This document shows, piece by piece, positions 16,925 through 26,710 of a stretch of DNA of 52,680 bases (position 1 is the stretch's first letter; every line of letters begins with the position of its first letter). Source of the DNA: Caulobacterales bacterium (lineage in GTDB: Bacteria > Pseudomonadota > Alphaproteobacteria > Caulobacterales > Caulobacteraceae); NCBI GenBank assembly GCA_947474395.1, contig CANJID010000025.1:1-52680 (forward strand). The letters run 5' to 3'. Under the pieces are notes generated by a model, which was given only the letters and a program-made list of their open reading frames with translations, had not been told where the DNA came from and did not search any database. Made by a program: the position numbers and the translations under genes.

Positions 16925-17891
16925 TCAGCCGGCGGACAGGAAAAGCCGCATGAGGTTGTGGACGCCCAACTCCGCGAACAGGTAGGCGAAGACGACCACG
17001 AACACGAGGGTCAGGACGTAGATGGGAACCGTGACCAGGGCGGCCTCCACGCTGAAGTCGAGGTAGATCGCCCTCATCCACGGACGCGACAGGAACCGGA
17101 TGTGCCTGTCGAGCCGGCCCGCCCGCTCCTCGTCGAACCGGTCGCCGAGATAGGGCCCATACCGGCGCCATTCCTCCAGGACCACCCGCATGGGCGCCAC
17201 GTCGGCCACCAGCAGGCGCCACGGGCTGAGCAATCCCAGCAGCACCCGCGCGACCCGGGCGGGCTGGGGCCAGAGGTACGGTATGCCCCGGCCGCTTTGG
17301 GCGATCTGGTCTTGCAGCCAGTCCTCAGCGTCCAGCCGCGCCAGGAGACGCTCGCCGGCGCCTTCGGCGTCCAGGCCGGGGAAAGGCTGCCAGCCGTGGC
17401 CGGCCGCGAAGCTCAGCATGGTCGCCGTCGAAACCTCAGGATCGCTCGCAGCGGCGTCGAGCACCTGCTCCAGCAGCGCCCTTTCGCGCCCCATCGGAAT
17501 GTAGGCCCGGGCCAGGCCCCCGTCGTAGAGCTCGGCCAGGGGCTGAAACCGGCCCGCCTCCAGCGCCGCCCGGAAGGCGACCGCGAAAGCCGTCGCTTCG
17601 CCGTGCAGGATTTGAAGGTCAGGCGGCGCGGCGGAGGACGAAGGCGCGGCCGGCCTGGCCTCGATCGCCGTCCCCGCCCCGTCGACCACCGCCTCCACGG
17701 CCGCTTCCCCCCGGTCTTCGAAGAGCATGGGGTCCTGCGGCTCCTCGCCGTCCAGGCACTCCTCGTAGGCCTGGCGCAGGCTGATGAAGGCGGCGGGGTC
17801 GCGGTCGACGTCGATAAGCCTCAGCCGCGCCACATAGGCTCGCCGGACCGCGCTGATCGGTCGTGGGGCCTATGCCCAGAATGTCCCACAT
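16925..17891 (-). pseudogene. J-like membrane protein with an apparent frameshift near its start
   Basis: From a GTG at 17833 the frame is open to 16925 (302 residues) with one strong C-terminal membrane segment (about 266-292, AALVTVPIYVLTLVFVVVF). Read upstream without a start it continues ISAVRRAYVARLRLIDVDRD, the second helix of a J-like domain. The natural first part, MWDILGIGPTTD from an ATG at 17891, lies in another frame; the two join only by a shift at about 17855-17862. No HPD tripeptide exists: the loop reads IDVDRD, as I recall for the short J-like domains at the start of several proteobacterial membrane proteins. Either the base call is wrong, the gene is broken, or translation starts at the GTG without the first helix. 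The intact body argues against old decay. Confidence 0.6.
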
Positions 17892-18088
17892 GGCGCCCGA
17901 CCTGCGAAGACTTGGCCGTCCTTCAGCCTGGAAGCCTAGCAGGGTATTTGCTGGAATGGCGGGACGATTGGGTGAATACTCGCCGCGCGTACGTAGCGTT
18001 TTCCAGGGCGATTACGTTTCCGGTAGACCGTGTGATTGCGTTCTCACCGGCCGTCGTCTTCCAGACGGCCTTCCAAGAGACGTCCGCG

Positions 18089-19237
18089 ATGAGAAAACTC
18101 TACCTCCAGCTCCTCCTTTCCTTCGGCCTGATCGCCACGGGCGCGCAGGCCGCCGACTACCGCACGCCCGGGTCCCAGCGGTGCGCCGTCGTCGACTGTT
18201 CCGGCAAGGGCTCCGTCGAACGCGCCCCGGCCCCGCGCCGCCCCCCGCCCGACCCGAACATCCTCAAGCGCCAGCAGGACGAAGAGCGGCTGCGCCAGCG
18301 GCATGCGCAGGCGAACGAGGTCAACCGACAGGGCCAGGCGCTCTACGACACGCGCGACTGGAACCGCGCCCTGGCCCTGTTCATACAGGCCATAGAACTC
18401 GATCCCGGAACCACCGACTGGCGCTGGAACCGAGACAAGGCCCTGGTGATGATCGCCAACGACCGGGGGCGGGACTTCTCTCAGCAGGGGGAGTGGGCGA
18501 AGGCCATCGCGGCGTTCGAGGAAGCCCTCAAGATCCGCACGCAGATCGACACCTCCGTCATCCGCCAGAACCTGGACATGGCCCGGGAGGGGTTGCGCCT
18601 ACAGCAGAGCAACCGTGCTGCAGCGAACCGGGTCGGGAACGCCTTCCTGCAACTGGAGTCGCCCCAGCAGAAGAACCGGAACGCGGGGATATCCCTCGAG
18701 CAGGCCTTCCAGCAGGCGAACGGAGCCCAGGCGCGGTCGACCGGGGGGGACGCACTGGAGTTCACCTCCTCCCTGCCGACGCAGAAGCCCCCCGCCGGCG
18801 GGGCGTGCGCGACCATGGCCAGCACCTCGACGGTCAATGCCTGCAATGTTCCCTCGGGCCTGTCCAAGTCGGTGGGCGACGCCATCGCCGGCGCCTACCG
18901 CGACGCGCCGCCGGGAGTCAGCGACCGGGTCCGCAAGGGATTCCAGGCGGTCGGCGACCGCGACTGGAAAGTGGCCAAGGCCTGGTTCCAGGACGCGCTC
19001 AACCGCGATCCGGGCAATCCCGGCCTGAAGCGCCTGGTGGCGCTGTCCGACGCCGGGCCGGCGCGCACCCGACCCGCCGCCGCCGGATCGAAGGCCCCCC
19101 CGCCCCTGCGCATGCCGGCCGACACGCGGGACGATCCTCAGTTCCTGTTCCCCAAGCTCGGGGCCATGGATCCCCGGGAGGCGGCGAACCTCAAGCGGTC
19201 GATGGACATCCTGTTCGGCCTGCCGCCCGCCCCATGA
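18089..19237 (+). CDS. Exported TPR-type repeat protein
   Basis: A 382-residue secreted or periplasmic protein. Signal peptide: MRKLYLQLLLSFGLIATGAQA with cleavage before ADYRTPG. A Cys pair (CAVVDC) follows, then a Pro/Arg-rich linker and helical repeats of TPR type: ANEVNRQGQALYDTRDWNRAL and FSQQGEWAKAIAAFEEALKI in the middle, with a third (FQAVGDRDWKVAKAWFQDAL) near residue 305-325. Between them lie a low-complexity stretch and a second Cys pair. Function is unknown; TPRs bind partner proteins. The ATG at 18089 is chosen because it opens the signal peptide; the frame stays open far upstream without gene-like content. It probably forms a pair with the next gene, 28 bases away. Confidence 0.78.
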   Translation: MRKLYLQLLLSFGLIATGAQAADYRTPGSQRCAVVDCSGKGSVERAPAPRRPPPDPNILKRQQDEERLRQRHAQANEVNRQGQALYDTRDWNRALALFIQAIELDPGTTDWRWNRDKALVMIANDRGRDFSQQGEWAKAIAAFEEALKIRTQIDTSVIRQNLDMAREGLRLQQSNRAAANRVGNAFLQLESPQQKNRNAGISLEQAFQQANGAQARSTGGDALEFTSSLPTQKPPAGGACATMASTSTVNACNVPSGLSKSVGDAIAGAYRDAPPGVSDRVRKGFQAVGDRDWKVAKAWFQDALNRDPGNPGLKRLVALSDAGPARTRPAAAGSKAPPPLRMPADTRDDPQFLFPKLGAMDPREAANLKRSMDILFGLPPAP

Positions 19238-19265
19238 ATAGGGGCGCGGGACAAGGGCGTTGGCT

Positions 19266-20135
19266 GTGATCTCGCGAGCATGTCTCGTCGCCGTGGCGGC
19301 GGTCCTGGCGCTGGCGCCCGGCCCCGGCTGGGGCGCGGCGACCGCTCCGGCGCGCCTGCCGCCCGCGGCCCAGGCCGCCCTCGAACGGGGCGTCGCGGCG
19401 GCGACCGCCTCGTCCTACCCGGAGGCGATCCGCCTTTTCCAGGAGGCGCGCAGGGCCGCCTCCGACGCGCCGGTGATCTATCTGAACCTTGGCCTGGCCG
19501 AGGGGCGGATTCCCGGTCGGGAGCTGCGGGCCGCCGCCTGGCTGGGCGCCTATGAGGCGGCCTATCCCTCAGCCCCCAACCTGGCGGCGGTGAAGCGCAG
19601 GGTCGCCGAGCTGCAGGCGGTCAACCGCGCCAATCTGGCGGTGCTGGTCGCCTCGCTGGTGGACGCCAACGCCGGGTCGGCGAGCAGCATGGAACTGCGC
19701 AGCGTGGCGATCATCCAGGCCGAGTTCGGCGACATCCCCGGCGCCCAGAAGACCGTCGCCCGCATTCCCGACGCCTTCAATTCCTGTCCCGCCTACGGCG
19801 CGGTGTACTGGGCGCAGCTGAAGGTCCTCGATTTCGCCGGGGCGAGGAGAAGCGGCGCCCTCATGCCCGACGGCTGCAACTACAAGACCGGAATTGAGGA
19901 TTCGATCGGCAAGGTTCAGACGGGTCGGAACGTCATCCTCCATTCGACCGCCGACTGGCTGAGGCTGCTGGACGACACCGATACGGTGAACCCTTGCGCC
20001 CTGAACACCGGACCCTTCCTGGACCTGGCGGCCTATAGCGCCTCGGGAAAATCGAGCTACCAATTCCTGCGCACGACCATCGGCCTGCTGGTCACGTCTC
20101 AAAACTGCGTCGAGTGGATGCTGTCGAGACAGTAG
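19266..20135 (+). CDS. Exported helical-repeat protein of unknown function
   Basis: A 289-residue protein with a signal peptide (hydrophobic core LVAVAAVLALAPGPG, cleavage near GWGAA). A TPR-like unit follows (AALERGVAAATASSYPEAIRLF, about 45-65, and VIYLNLGLAEG). The C-terminal half has conserved-looking Cys residues (NSCPAYG, DGCNY, NPCALN, QNCVEW) that may form disulfides in the periplasm. The GTG at 19266 has AAGGG 8 bases upstream; a TTG at 19260 is too close to that site. It lies 28 bases after the other TPR protein, so the two are likely co-transcribed and may act together. No family recognised. Confidence 0.72.
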   Translation: MISRACLVAVAAVLALAPGPGWGAATAPARLPPAAQAALERGVAAATASSYPEAIRLFQEARRAASDAPVIYLNLGLAEGRIPGRELRAAAWLGAYEAAYPSAPNLAAVKRRVAELQAVNRANLAVLVASLVDANAGSASSMELRSVAIIQAEFGDIPGAQKTVARIPDAFNSCPAYGAVYWAQLKVLDFAGARRSGALMPDGCNYKTGIEDSIGKVQTGRNVILHSTADWLRLLDDTDTVNPCALNTGPFLDLAAYSASGKSSYQFLRTTIGLLVTSQNCVEWMLSRQ

Positions 20136-20164
20136 GGCCGTCCAGGGCCGAACGCGCGTCCGCC

Positions 20165-21232
20165 TTACCGATCCGTCACCGCCGCCAGGCTCCGGGCGGG
20201 CTCCGCCTCGGCGGCGATCAGGCGGTCCATGATACGGCGGAACTGGAACAAGGCGGCGTCCGCCGTCGTGGCCATCATTCCCGCCTCGCCGGTCCGGCGG
20301 ATCACCGCGGCCTGCGCCTCGATGATCGCCTTGTCCTCGGCGAAGGCCTGGCCGGCGATGCCCATCAGGGTGTCGGCCAGCTCGCGTGAGCCCTCCCCGG
20401 CGGGCGGTCCCCAGGAAAAGAAATAGCGTGAGGTTTCGTCGGTGATCGGCGTGACCGCCTGGCTGGTGAAGGTCTGGGTCAGCGGCGCCATGTCGGCGGG
20501 CGGCGGCTTGCGGTCGAGAGCGGCGGCCGTGCCCTTCGGATAGCTGGCGCTGCGCATCAGCAGCACCCCCGGCAGCAGGAAGTCGTAGGCGGTGTAGCCG
20601 TCCGCCTCGTCAGGGCGCATCGCCGGGCGCGACTTGACGGAATTGGGCTGCTCGACCCAGCGCTCGACCCGCACCCCCCGGTCCAGCCGGGTGATGTTCG
20701 GCCGGGTGTAGGCCCACTCCGGCCCCGCGCCGAAGGAGTTGGCGTGGACGTAGGTCAGGTGGGTGAAGTCCAGCAGGTTGTCGTTGATGAGCCGGTAGTT
20801 GGCCTCGTAGTCGAGCTGGCCCGAGCCGAAGGTCCAGGCCGGATCGTCCAGGCCGATCGCGGGGGGGATCAGGTCCTCGTCGGCGAGCGCCGGGTCTCCC
20901 ATCCACACCCAGACCCAGCTGTGCTTCTCTGCGACCGGATAGCGCTTCAGGCAGGCGGTCTCAGGGACGGCGTCCTGGCCGGGAATCTCGATGCAGCGGC
21001 CGTCCGGGGCGAATTTCAGCCCGTGGTACAGGCAGCGCAGGTCGTCCCCCTCCAGCCGCCCCCGCGACAGGGGGGCGAAGCGGTGCAGGCAGCGGTCGGC
21101 AAGCGCGACCCAGCCCCCGTCGGCCTTGCGATAGAAGACGATCGGCTCGTTCAGGAGGGTCCGTGCGGTGAGCGCCCCGGCCTCGAACTCGTAGTTCCAG
21201 CCCGCCACGTACCAGCAGTTGCGAAGATACAC
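20165..21232 (-). CDS. Rieske non-heme iron oxygenase, alpha subunit (VanA-like)
   Basis: A 355-residue aromatic-ring-hydroxylating or O-demethylating oxygenase. The Rieske [2Fe-2S] ligands are C48-x-H50 (DRCLHRFAP) and C67-x2-H70 (LRCLYHGLKF). The catalytic iron site is DNLLDFTHLTYVH with H158 and H163 plus a distal Asp. This spacing is that of vanillate O-demethylase VanA and related single-subunit oxygenases. These need a separate ferredoxin-reductase, and none is encoded nearby. The GTG at 21232 has GGGAGG a few bases upstream. The gene follows mutL on the same strand after 33 bases, but the two are unrelated in function. The substrate is unknown. Confidence 0.9.
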   Translation of the reverse strand: MYLRNCWYVAGWNYEFEAGALTARTLLNEPIVFYRKADGGWVALADRCLHRFAPLSRGRLEGDDLRCLYHGLKFAPDGRCIEIPGQDAVPETACLKRYPVAEKHSWVWVWMGDPALADEDLIPPAIGLDDPAWTFGSGQLDYEANYRLINDNLLDFTHLTYVHANSFGAGPEWAYTRPNITRLDRGVRVERWVEQPNSVKSRPAMRPDEADGYTAYDFLLPGVLLMRSASYPKGTAAALDRKPPPADMAPLTQTFTSQAVTPITDETSRYFFSWGPPAGEGSRELADTLMGIAGQAFAEDKAIIEAQAAVIRRTGEAGMMATTADAALFQFRRIMDRLIAAEAEPARSLAAVTDR

Positions 21233-21265
21233 CGTCGCCTCCCGCCTTGTGCTTATGGCGGCAGG

Positions 21266-23467
21266 CTAGCGCCTTCCGAACAGCTTTTCGATATCGGCGA
21301 GCTTCAGCTCCACATAGGTCGGGCGGCCGTGGTTGCACTGGCCGGAGTGGGGCGTGACCTCCATCTGGCGCAGCAGGGCGTTCATCTCCGCCGCCGTCAG
21401 CCGCCGGCCGGCCCGCACGCTGCCATGGCAGGCCATGGTGCCGCAGACCTCCCCCAGGCGCTCGGAAAGGGCAAGGGCGGCGCCGTTCTCGGCCAGGTCG
21501 TCGGCGATGTCGCGGATCAGGGCGCCCGCGTCGGTGTCGCCCAGCAGGGCCGGGGTCTCGCGCACCAGCACCGCGCCGGCGCCGAAGGCCTCGACGATCA
21601 GCCCCAGAGCCGCAAGCTCGTCGGCCCGGGCGATCACCCGCTCGGCCTCGGCCGGGTCCAGCTCCACCACCTCGGGCAGCAGCAGGGCCTGGCGGGCGAC
21701 CGAGCCCTGGGCCATCTGCGCCTTCATGCCCTCATAGACCAGACGCTCGTGGGCGGCGTGCTGGTCCACCAGGATGAAGCCGTCGCGGGTCTGGCTGAGG
21801 ATATAGGTCTCGTGCACCTGGGCCCGCGCCGCGCCCAGGGGGTAGTCGAGGGGATCGATCACCACGCTCGGTCCGGCCCCGTAGGGCGCGTCCTGTTCCT
21901 CGAGGCCCCAGGAGGGCTCAACGCGCGCCGAAACCTGCTCGACCCCTGGCAAGACCGGGGCGGCGGCCGAGCGCCACTGTCCTGACCCGCTCCACCCCTG
22001 CGCCGAGGCCGGAGCGGAATAGCTTCCGAGGGCGGCGCCGAAGCCCCGCGACTCCGGGCGGAACCCCGCCAGCGCCGCCCCGGCCACCGTGGTCGAGGCC
22101 CGGTGGCCGGCGCCGGCCAGGGCGTGGCGCAGGGCGCCGATGATCAGGCCGCGCACCAGGGCCGGGTCGCGGAAACGCACCTCCGCCTTGGCCGGGTGGA
22201 CATTGACGTCGACGTAGCCCGGGTCGAGCTCGACGTAGAGGGCGGCGACGGGGTGGCGGTCGCGGGCCAGGAAGTCGGCGTAGGCGGCGCGCAGCGCGCC
22301 CTGAAGCAGGCGGTCGCGCACCGGCCGGCCGTTCACGAACAGATACTGGTGGCCGGCGTTGCCCCGCGAATAGGTCGGCAGGCCGGCATAGCCCGACAGC
22401 CGCACCCCTTCCCTCTGCTGGTCGATCAGGAGGGCGTTGGCCTCGAACTCGCGCCCCAGCACCGCCGCCAGCCGCTGCAGCCGCCCCGCGGGACCGGGAT
22501 GCTCCGGGGTGAGCCGCAACATCTTCTTGCCGTCGAGATCGAGGCTGAAGCCCACCGCCTCGTGGGCCATGGCCTGGCGCTTGATCTCCTCGGTGATGGC
22601 GAGCGCTTCCGAGCGCTCGGACTTCATGAACTTCAGGCGCGCGGGCGTGGCGTAGAAGAGGTCGCGCACCTCCACCCGGGCCCCGTGCGGACCGGGGAAG
22701 GCGGACGGACCGGGCGCGCTCACCGCCCCGCCTTCGACGTCCAGCCGCCAGGCGTCGGACGCGCCTCGGATGCGGGCCGAGAGGCTGAGGCGCGACACCG
22801 AGCCGATCGAGGGCAGGGCCTCGCCGCGAAAGCCCATGGTGGCGATGTTCAGGAGGTCGATCTCCCCGTCCGCCCCCGCCGCCAGCTTGGAGGTGGCGTG
22901 GCGCTCCACCGCTAGGCTCAGCTCCTCGCGGGAGAGGCCGCAGCCGTCGTCGGCCACGAGGATGCGGGAAAGCCCCCCCTGGTCGGCCTGGACCTCGATG
23001 CGGGACGCGCCGGCGTCGACGGCGTTCTCCACCAGCTCCTTGACCGCGCTCGCCGGCCGCTCGACCACCTCGCCGGCGGCGATGCGGTTGACGGTCTCGG
23101 GCGGAAGCAGACGGATGGGCATGGCCAAAGGGCGACTGGGGGCTCGCGCAGACGATTCTGCGGCCCGTGAGGATAGCGTGAGGGTGACATCAACGTCGTC
23201 GCCGTAATGCTCGTGCCGCCAGAGCCGCGCCTCGGCGAGAGCCGCCCCGAGTTCTTCGACGTCCGCCCGCAAATCCACCCGCGACAATTTGCGAACCTCG
23301 ACCACGTACGGCGCTTCGACCTGGTTCATTCCGCCGTAGATCATCGAGTCGATGAAGGCGTCGATGTTGAAGCCGTGGCCGGACGGAGACTGCAGCGCCG
23401 CCTGGAGCGCACGGTAGAAATCCACCACCGTGTGCCAACCAGAGCCGTCGAGCAGGACCTGCCGCAT
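21266..23467 (-). CDS. mutL: DNA mismatch repair protein MutL with an in-frame N-terminal barstar-like domain
   Basis: One frame of 733 residues. Residues 1-100 look like barstar, the barnase inhibitor: [18 protein letters not shown], then [16 protein letters not shown], then EAPYVVEVR and a closing beta-strand [11 protein letters not shown] 15-residue linker leads to M116, where MutL proper begins with [19 protein letters not shown]. MutL motifs follow: [11 protein letters not shown] (ATPase Glu/Asn), DDGCGL, GFRGEAL, and a C-terminal [12 protein letters not shown] endonuclease motif. MutL alone would start at 23122 (618 residues), but there is no ribosome site there. The frame starts at 23467 inside the nadE stop (TGATG), implying coupled translation. 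So either a true fusion or a barstar gene that lost its stop. MutL identity is certain; the fusion is what the sequence shows. Confidence 0.9.
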   Translation of the reverse strand: MRQVLLDGSGWHTVVDFYRALQAALQSPSGHGFNIDAFIDSMIYGGMNQVEAPYVVEVRKLSRVDLRADVEELGAALAEARLWRHEHYGDDVDVTLTLSSRAAESSARAPSRPLAMPIRLLPPETVNRIAAGEVVERPASAVKELVENAVDAGASRIEVQADQGGLSRILVADDGCGLSREELSLAVERHATSKLAAGADGEIDLLNIATMGFRGEALPSIGSVSRLSLSARIRGASDAWRLDVEGGAVSAPGPSAFPGPHGARVEVRDLFYATPARLKFMKSERSEALAITEEIKRQAMAHEAVGFSLDLDGKKMLRLTPEHPGPAGRLQRLAAVLGREFEANALLIDQQREGVRLSGYAGLPTYSRGNAGHQYLFVNGRPVRDRLLQGALRAAYADFLARDRHPVAALYVELDPGYVDVNVHPAKAEVRFRDPALVRGLIIGALRHALAGAGHRASTTVAGAALAGFRPESRGFGAALGSYSAPASAQGWSGSGQWRSAAAPVLPGVEQVSARVEPSWGLEEQDAPYGAGPSVVIDPLDYPLGAARAQVHETYILSQTRDGFILVDQHAAHERLVYEGMKAQMAQGSVARQALLLPEVVELDPAEAERVIARADELAALGLIVEAFGAGAVLVRETPALLGDTDAGALIRDIADDLAENGAALALSERLGEVCGTMACHGSVRAGRRLTAAEMNALLRQMEVTPHSGQCNHGRPTYVELKLADIEKLFGRR

Positions 23468-25503
23468 CAGTCCGGAACCCGCTCCAGCTCCTCCAGCCAC
23501 GCGTCGGGGACGGCGTCGGACGGCATGCGCCAGTCGCCGCGGGGCGAGAGCGAGCCGCCGGAGGATATCTTCGGACCGTTGGGCATGGCCGAGCGCTTGA
23601 ACTGGTTGGCGAAGAAGCGGCGCAGGAACAGCTTCAGCCAGCCCTTGATGGCGGCCATGTCGTAGGCGCGCCGGGCGCTGTCGGGGATATTGGCCGGCCA
23701 GGCGCCCCTCTCCGCGTCATGCCAGGCGTTCCAGGCCAGGTAGGCGATCTTGGACGGGCGGAAGCCGAAGCGGGTCAGGTAGTAGAGGTTGAAGTCCTGC
23801 AGGGGATAGGGGCCGACGAAGTCCTCCGTCGCCTGGGCCTTGTCGCCGGGGACCAGCTCCGGGCTGATCTCGGTGTCGAGGATCGAATGCAGGATGCGGG
23901 CGGTATCCGCGTCCACGTCCCCCGAGGCGGCGACGAAGCGGATCAGGTGCTGGATCAGCGTCTTCGAGACCCCGCTGTTGGGGTTGTAGTGGGACATCTG
24001 GTCCCCGACCCCGTAGGTGCACCAGCCGAGCCCCAGCTCCGACAGGTCTCCTGTCCCCAGCACGAAGCCGCCGTGGCGGTTGGCCAGCCGGAACAGGTAG
24101 TCGGTGCGCAGGCCCGCCTGCACGTTCTCGAAGGTGACGTCATAGACCGGCTCGCCCCGGGCGAAGGGGTGGTCGAGGTCGGCCAGCATCTGGTTGGCGG
24201 CCGGGCGGATATCGAGCTCGCCGGCGGTGACGCCCAGGGCCTTCATCAGGGCCCAGGCGTTGGACTTGGTGCCTTCGGAGGTGGCGAACCCCGGCATGGT
24301 GTAGGCGAGGATATTGGTTCGTGGCAGGCCGAGCTGGTCCATGGCCACGGCCCCGACCATCAGGGCCTGGGTGGAATCGAGCCCGCCGGAGACCCCGATC
24401 ACCAGCTTCTTGCCCGGAGTGGTCTCCAGCCGCTTGGCCAGGCCCTGCACCTGGATCTGATAGGCCTCGTAGCAGTCCTCCCGCAGCCGCTCCGGATCGG
24501 AGGGGACGTAAGGAAAGCGCTCGACCTTGCGGATCAAGGCCAGCTCTTCGGCGGGGGCGTCGAGGGTGAAGTCGCAGAAGCGCCAGGCCTTGGCGCGGAC
24601 CGCCATCCCCGCCGCCGCGTCGGCCATGGTGCCCTGGCGCATGCGCTCCTGGCGGATGCGCCCGAGGTCCACGTCGACGGTCACGTGGGTCGAGCCCTTG
24701 TGGAAACGCTGGGTCTCGGCCAGCAGGGTTCCGGTCTCGAAGATGGAGGCGTGCCCGTCCCAGGCGAGATCGGTCGTCGATTCGCCGGGCCCCGCCGCCG
24801 AATAGGCGTAGGCGGCGTTGCAGCGCATGGACTGGGAGGCGCAGAGCAGGCGCCGGTTGCGCGCCTTGCCGATGGTGATGTTGGAGGCCGAGAGGTTCAG
24901 CAGCACCTCCGCCCCCGCCAGGGCCGCCGCCGTCGAGGGCGGCTCGGGCACCCAGACGTCCTCGCAGATCTCCACGTGGAAGGTGAAGGGCGCCGTGCCC
25001 GTGGAGCGGAACATCAGGTCGACGCCGAAGGGGACGTCCTGGCCGGCGAGGGGGATATTTCGGTTGGTGACCCCGACGCCGCTGGTGAACCAGCGGCGCT
25101 CGTAGAATTCGCGGTAGTTGGGCAGGAACACCTTCGGCACGACGCCTAGGATGCGCCCGGCGTGGATCACCACGGCGGTGTTGTAGAGCCGGCCCTCGAT
25201 CCGCAGGGGCGCGCCGACGGCGAAGGCGGGGAAGCGGTCCCGGCTCGCCTCGACCAGGCGTGCGATCTCGGTCTCCACCGCGTCCAGCAGGGCGTCCTGC
25301 AGCAGAAGGTCGTCGATGGCGTAGGCCGACAGACCCAGCTCCGGGAACACCATCACCCCGGCGCGCTCCTGATGTCCGAGGTTCAAGAGCTCGCAGGTGC
25401 GGTCGGCGTTGAAGCGCGGGCTCGCCACCTCGATCGTCGGCACGCAGGCGGCCACGCGGACGAAGGCGTGGGCGTAGGGCGAGAAGAACGGCGGCTCGGC
25501 CAT
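23467..25503 (-). CDS. nadE: Glutamine-dependent NAD+ synthetase
   Basis: A 678-residue two-domain enzyme making NAD+ from nicotinate adenine dinucleotide with glutamine as nitrogen donor. The N-terminal glutaminase is nitrilase-like with catalytic triad E55 ([10 protein letters not shown]), K124 (VPKVFLPNY) and C180 ([12 protein letters not shown]). The C-terminal synthetase has the pyrophosphate loop GVSGGLDST (about 371-379) and [17 protein letters not shown]. Length and order match the long NadE form. The ATG at 25503 is the only sensible start, with weak ribosome-site complementarity. Its TGA overlaps the ATG of the barstar-mutL frame by one base. Confidence 0.96.
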   Translation of the reverse strand: MAEPPFFSPYAHAFVRVAACVPTIEVASPRFNADRTCELLNLGHQERAGVMVFPELGLSAYAIDDLLLQDALLDAVETEIARLVEASRDRFPAFAVGAPLRIEGRLYNTAVVIHAGRILGVVPKVFLPNYREFYERRWFTSGVGVTNRNIPLAGQDVPFGVDLMFRSTGTAPFTFHVEICEDVWVPEPPSTAAALAGAEVLLNLSASNITIGKARNRRLLCASQSMRCNAAYAYSAAGPGESTTDLAWDGHASIFETGTLLAETQRFHKGSTHVTVDVDLGRIRQERMRQGTMADAAAGMAVRAKAWRFCDFTLDAPAEELALIRKVERFPYVPSDPERLREDCYEAYQIQVQGLAKRLETTPGKKLVIGVSGGLDSTQALMVGAVAMDQLGLPRTNILAYTMPGFATSEGTKSNAWALMKALGVTAGELDIRPAANQMLADLDHPFARGEPVYDVTFENVQAGLRTDYLFRLANRHGGFVLGTGDLSELGLGWCTYGVGDQMSHYNPNSGVSKTLIQHLIRFVAASGDVDADTARILHSILDTEISPELVPGDKAQATEDFVGPYPLQDFNLYYLTRFGFRPSKIAYLAWNAWHDAERGAWPANIPDSARRAYDMAAIKGWLKLFLRRFFANQFKRSAMPNGPKISSGGSLSPRGDWRMPSDAVPDAWLEELERVPD

Positions 25504-25603
25504 GGCGTCCGTTACTTATACTCGTTTTGAGCAAATGCTAGGGTAGCAGGGTCGGCGGGAAACACCAAAGGGATGCTTTTACCGCCTAAACGCGGTCGCC
25601 GCC

Positions 25604-26671
25604 TCAGGCGCGGGCCGGCCGGCGCGGTCGTTTCGGGGTGAAGGCGAGGAAGCGCCGCGGATTGTCGACGGCTATCCGGTGCAGGACGTCGTCGCGCGCG
25701 CCGGCGGCCCTCAGCTTGGGCAGGAAGTTGGTCAGGGGCCGGGCGAAGCCGCGCGAGGCGTCGCCCGAGACGAGCAGGTGGTCGGCGAAACCGGCGTCGA
25801 TCAGCGCCATGACCAGGGGAACGACGGCGTCGTCGTTGGCCCCGCCCTGCCGGTCGAAGCCCACGAAGGCCCCGCGGCGGCAGACCGTCTTGTGCACATA
25901 GGCCTGAGGGTCCGCGAGGTTGCCCAGATGCCCGATGGCGACGCGCCGGGGATCGACGCCCGCGTCCTCCAGTATGTCGAGCTGCTCCAGCGCCGACTTG
26001 CCCGGTATGCCGGTGTGGGTGAAGACCGGCAGGTTCGTGGCCAAGTGCGCCTGGCCCACGGCGCGGAACACCTTGCGCTCGGCGGGCGTGATCTCGTCCC
26101 AGGAGCCGATCTCGCCAAAGGCGCCTGCGGGGAATTCGTCGGCCTGGCGGATGAGCGCGCGGACGATCTGGTCCTCGCTCATGCCCATGACCTCTCTGGG
26201 ATAGAAGGGCTCGGTGTAGAAGCCCGCGCCCTTGACCACCGTCATGCCCGACATCCGGGCCGCGGCGCGGATGAAGCCGAGGTCCGCGCCCGTCCCGGGC
26301 AGGCCGGCGTCGACGATGCAGGCGACGCCGTCGCGCCTGGCGGCGCGCAGCTCCTCCACCATCAGGGCGACGTCGCGCTGAGGGTCCGGCCCGGTGCGCG
26401 GCGGCGGCGCGGCGGCGCCGGACGCCGGCAGGCCCTGCGCCCGCAGCACCGCGGCCCCGGCCGCGCGGAAGCGGTCGGAGAAATCCGGTCCGAGGGACAG
26501 ATGCTCGTGGAACAGGGTGGCGCCGCCGCCGAGGGACCCGGGCGCGACGTCGGCGAACAGGGTCCGGATGATCGCTCCCTTGGGGAAGGTCGGAGGCTGA
26601 GCCGCCGCCGGCGCCGCCAGGGCCGCCGCGCCCAGTCCCAGGATCGCCTCGCGGCGTGTCGGTCGGTCCAT
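25604..26671 (-). CDS. Tat-exported phosphotriesterase-family metal hydrolase
   Basis: A 355-residue amidohydrolase-superfamily protein. A Tat-type signal (TRREAILGLGAAALAAPAAA) suggests periplasmic location. Metal ligands fit the family: H55-x-H57 (LFHEHLSLG), a bridging acidic residue in GAFGEIGSW, His in VFTHTGIPG, His in AIGHLGN and Asp in LVSGDASRG. The bridging residue is Glu, as in phosphotriesterase-homology proteins and some lactonases, rather than the carbamylated Lys of organophosphate-degrading PTE. The true substrate may be a lactone or ester (inference). AGGGAGAGGG precedes the ATG. It follows the GmhB-like gene on the same strand after 39 bases. Confidence 0.85.
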   Translation of the reverse strand: MDRPTRREAILGLGAAALAAPAAAQPPTFPKGAIIRTLFADVAPGSLGGGATLFHEHLSLGPDFSDRFRAAGAAVLRAQGLPASGAAAPPPRTGPDPQRDVALMVEELRAARRDGVACIVDAGLPGTGADLGFIRAAARMSGMTVVKGAGFYTEPFYPREVMGMSEDQIVRALIRQADEFPAGAFGEIGSWDEITPAERKVFRAVGQAHLATNLPVFTHTGIPGKSALEQLDILEDAGVDPRRVAIGHLGNLADPQAYVHKTVCRRGAFVGFDRQGGANDDAVVPLVMALIDAGFADHLLVSGDASRGFARPLTNFLPKLRAAGARDDVLHRIAVDNPRRFLAFTPKRPRRPARA

Positions 26672-26710
26672 CGCCCTCTCCCTATGCCGGGGTACGCCGT
26701 GCCCGGACCC

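Noticed and set aside
16553-18088. In-frame upstream extension of the TPR gene over rsmD and the J-like gene
   Set aside because: It overlaps two better-supported genes, and the signal peptide begins at 18089.
25515-25543. TATAAG as a -10 box for nadE on the minus strand
   Set aside because: No -35-like hexamer lies 16-18 bases upstream.
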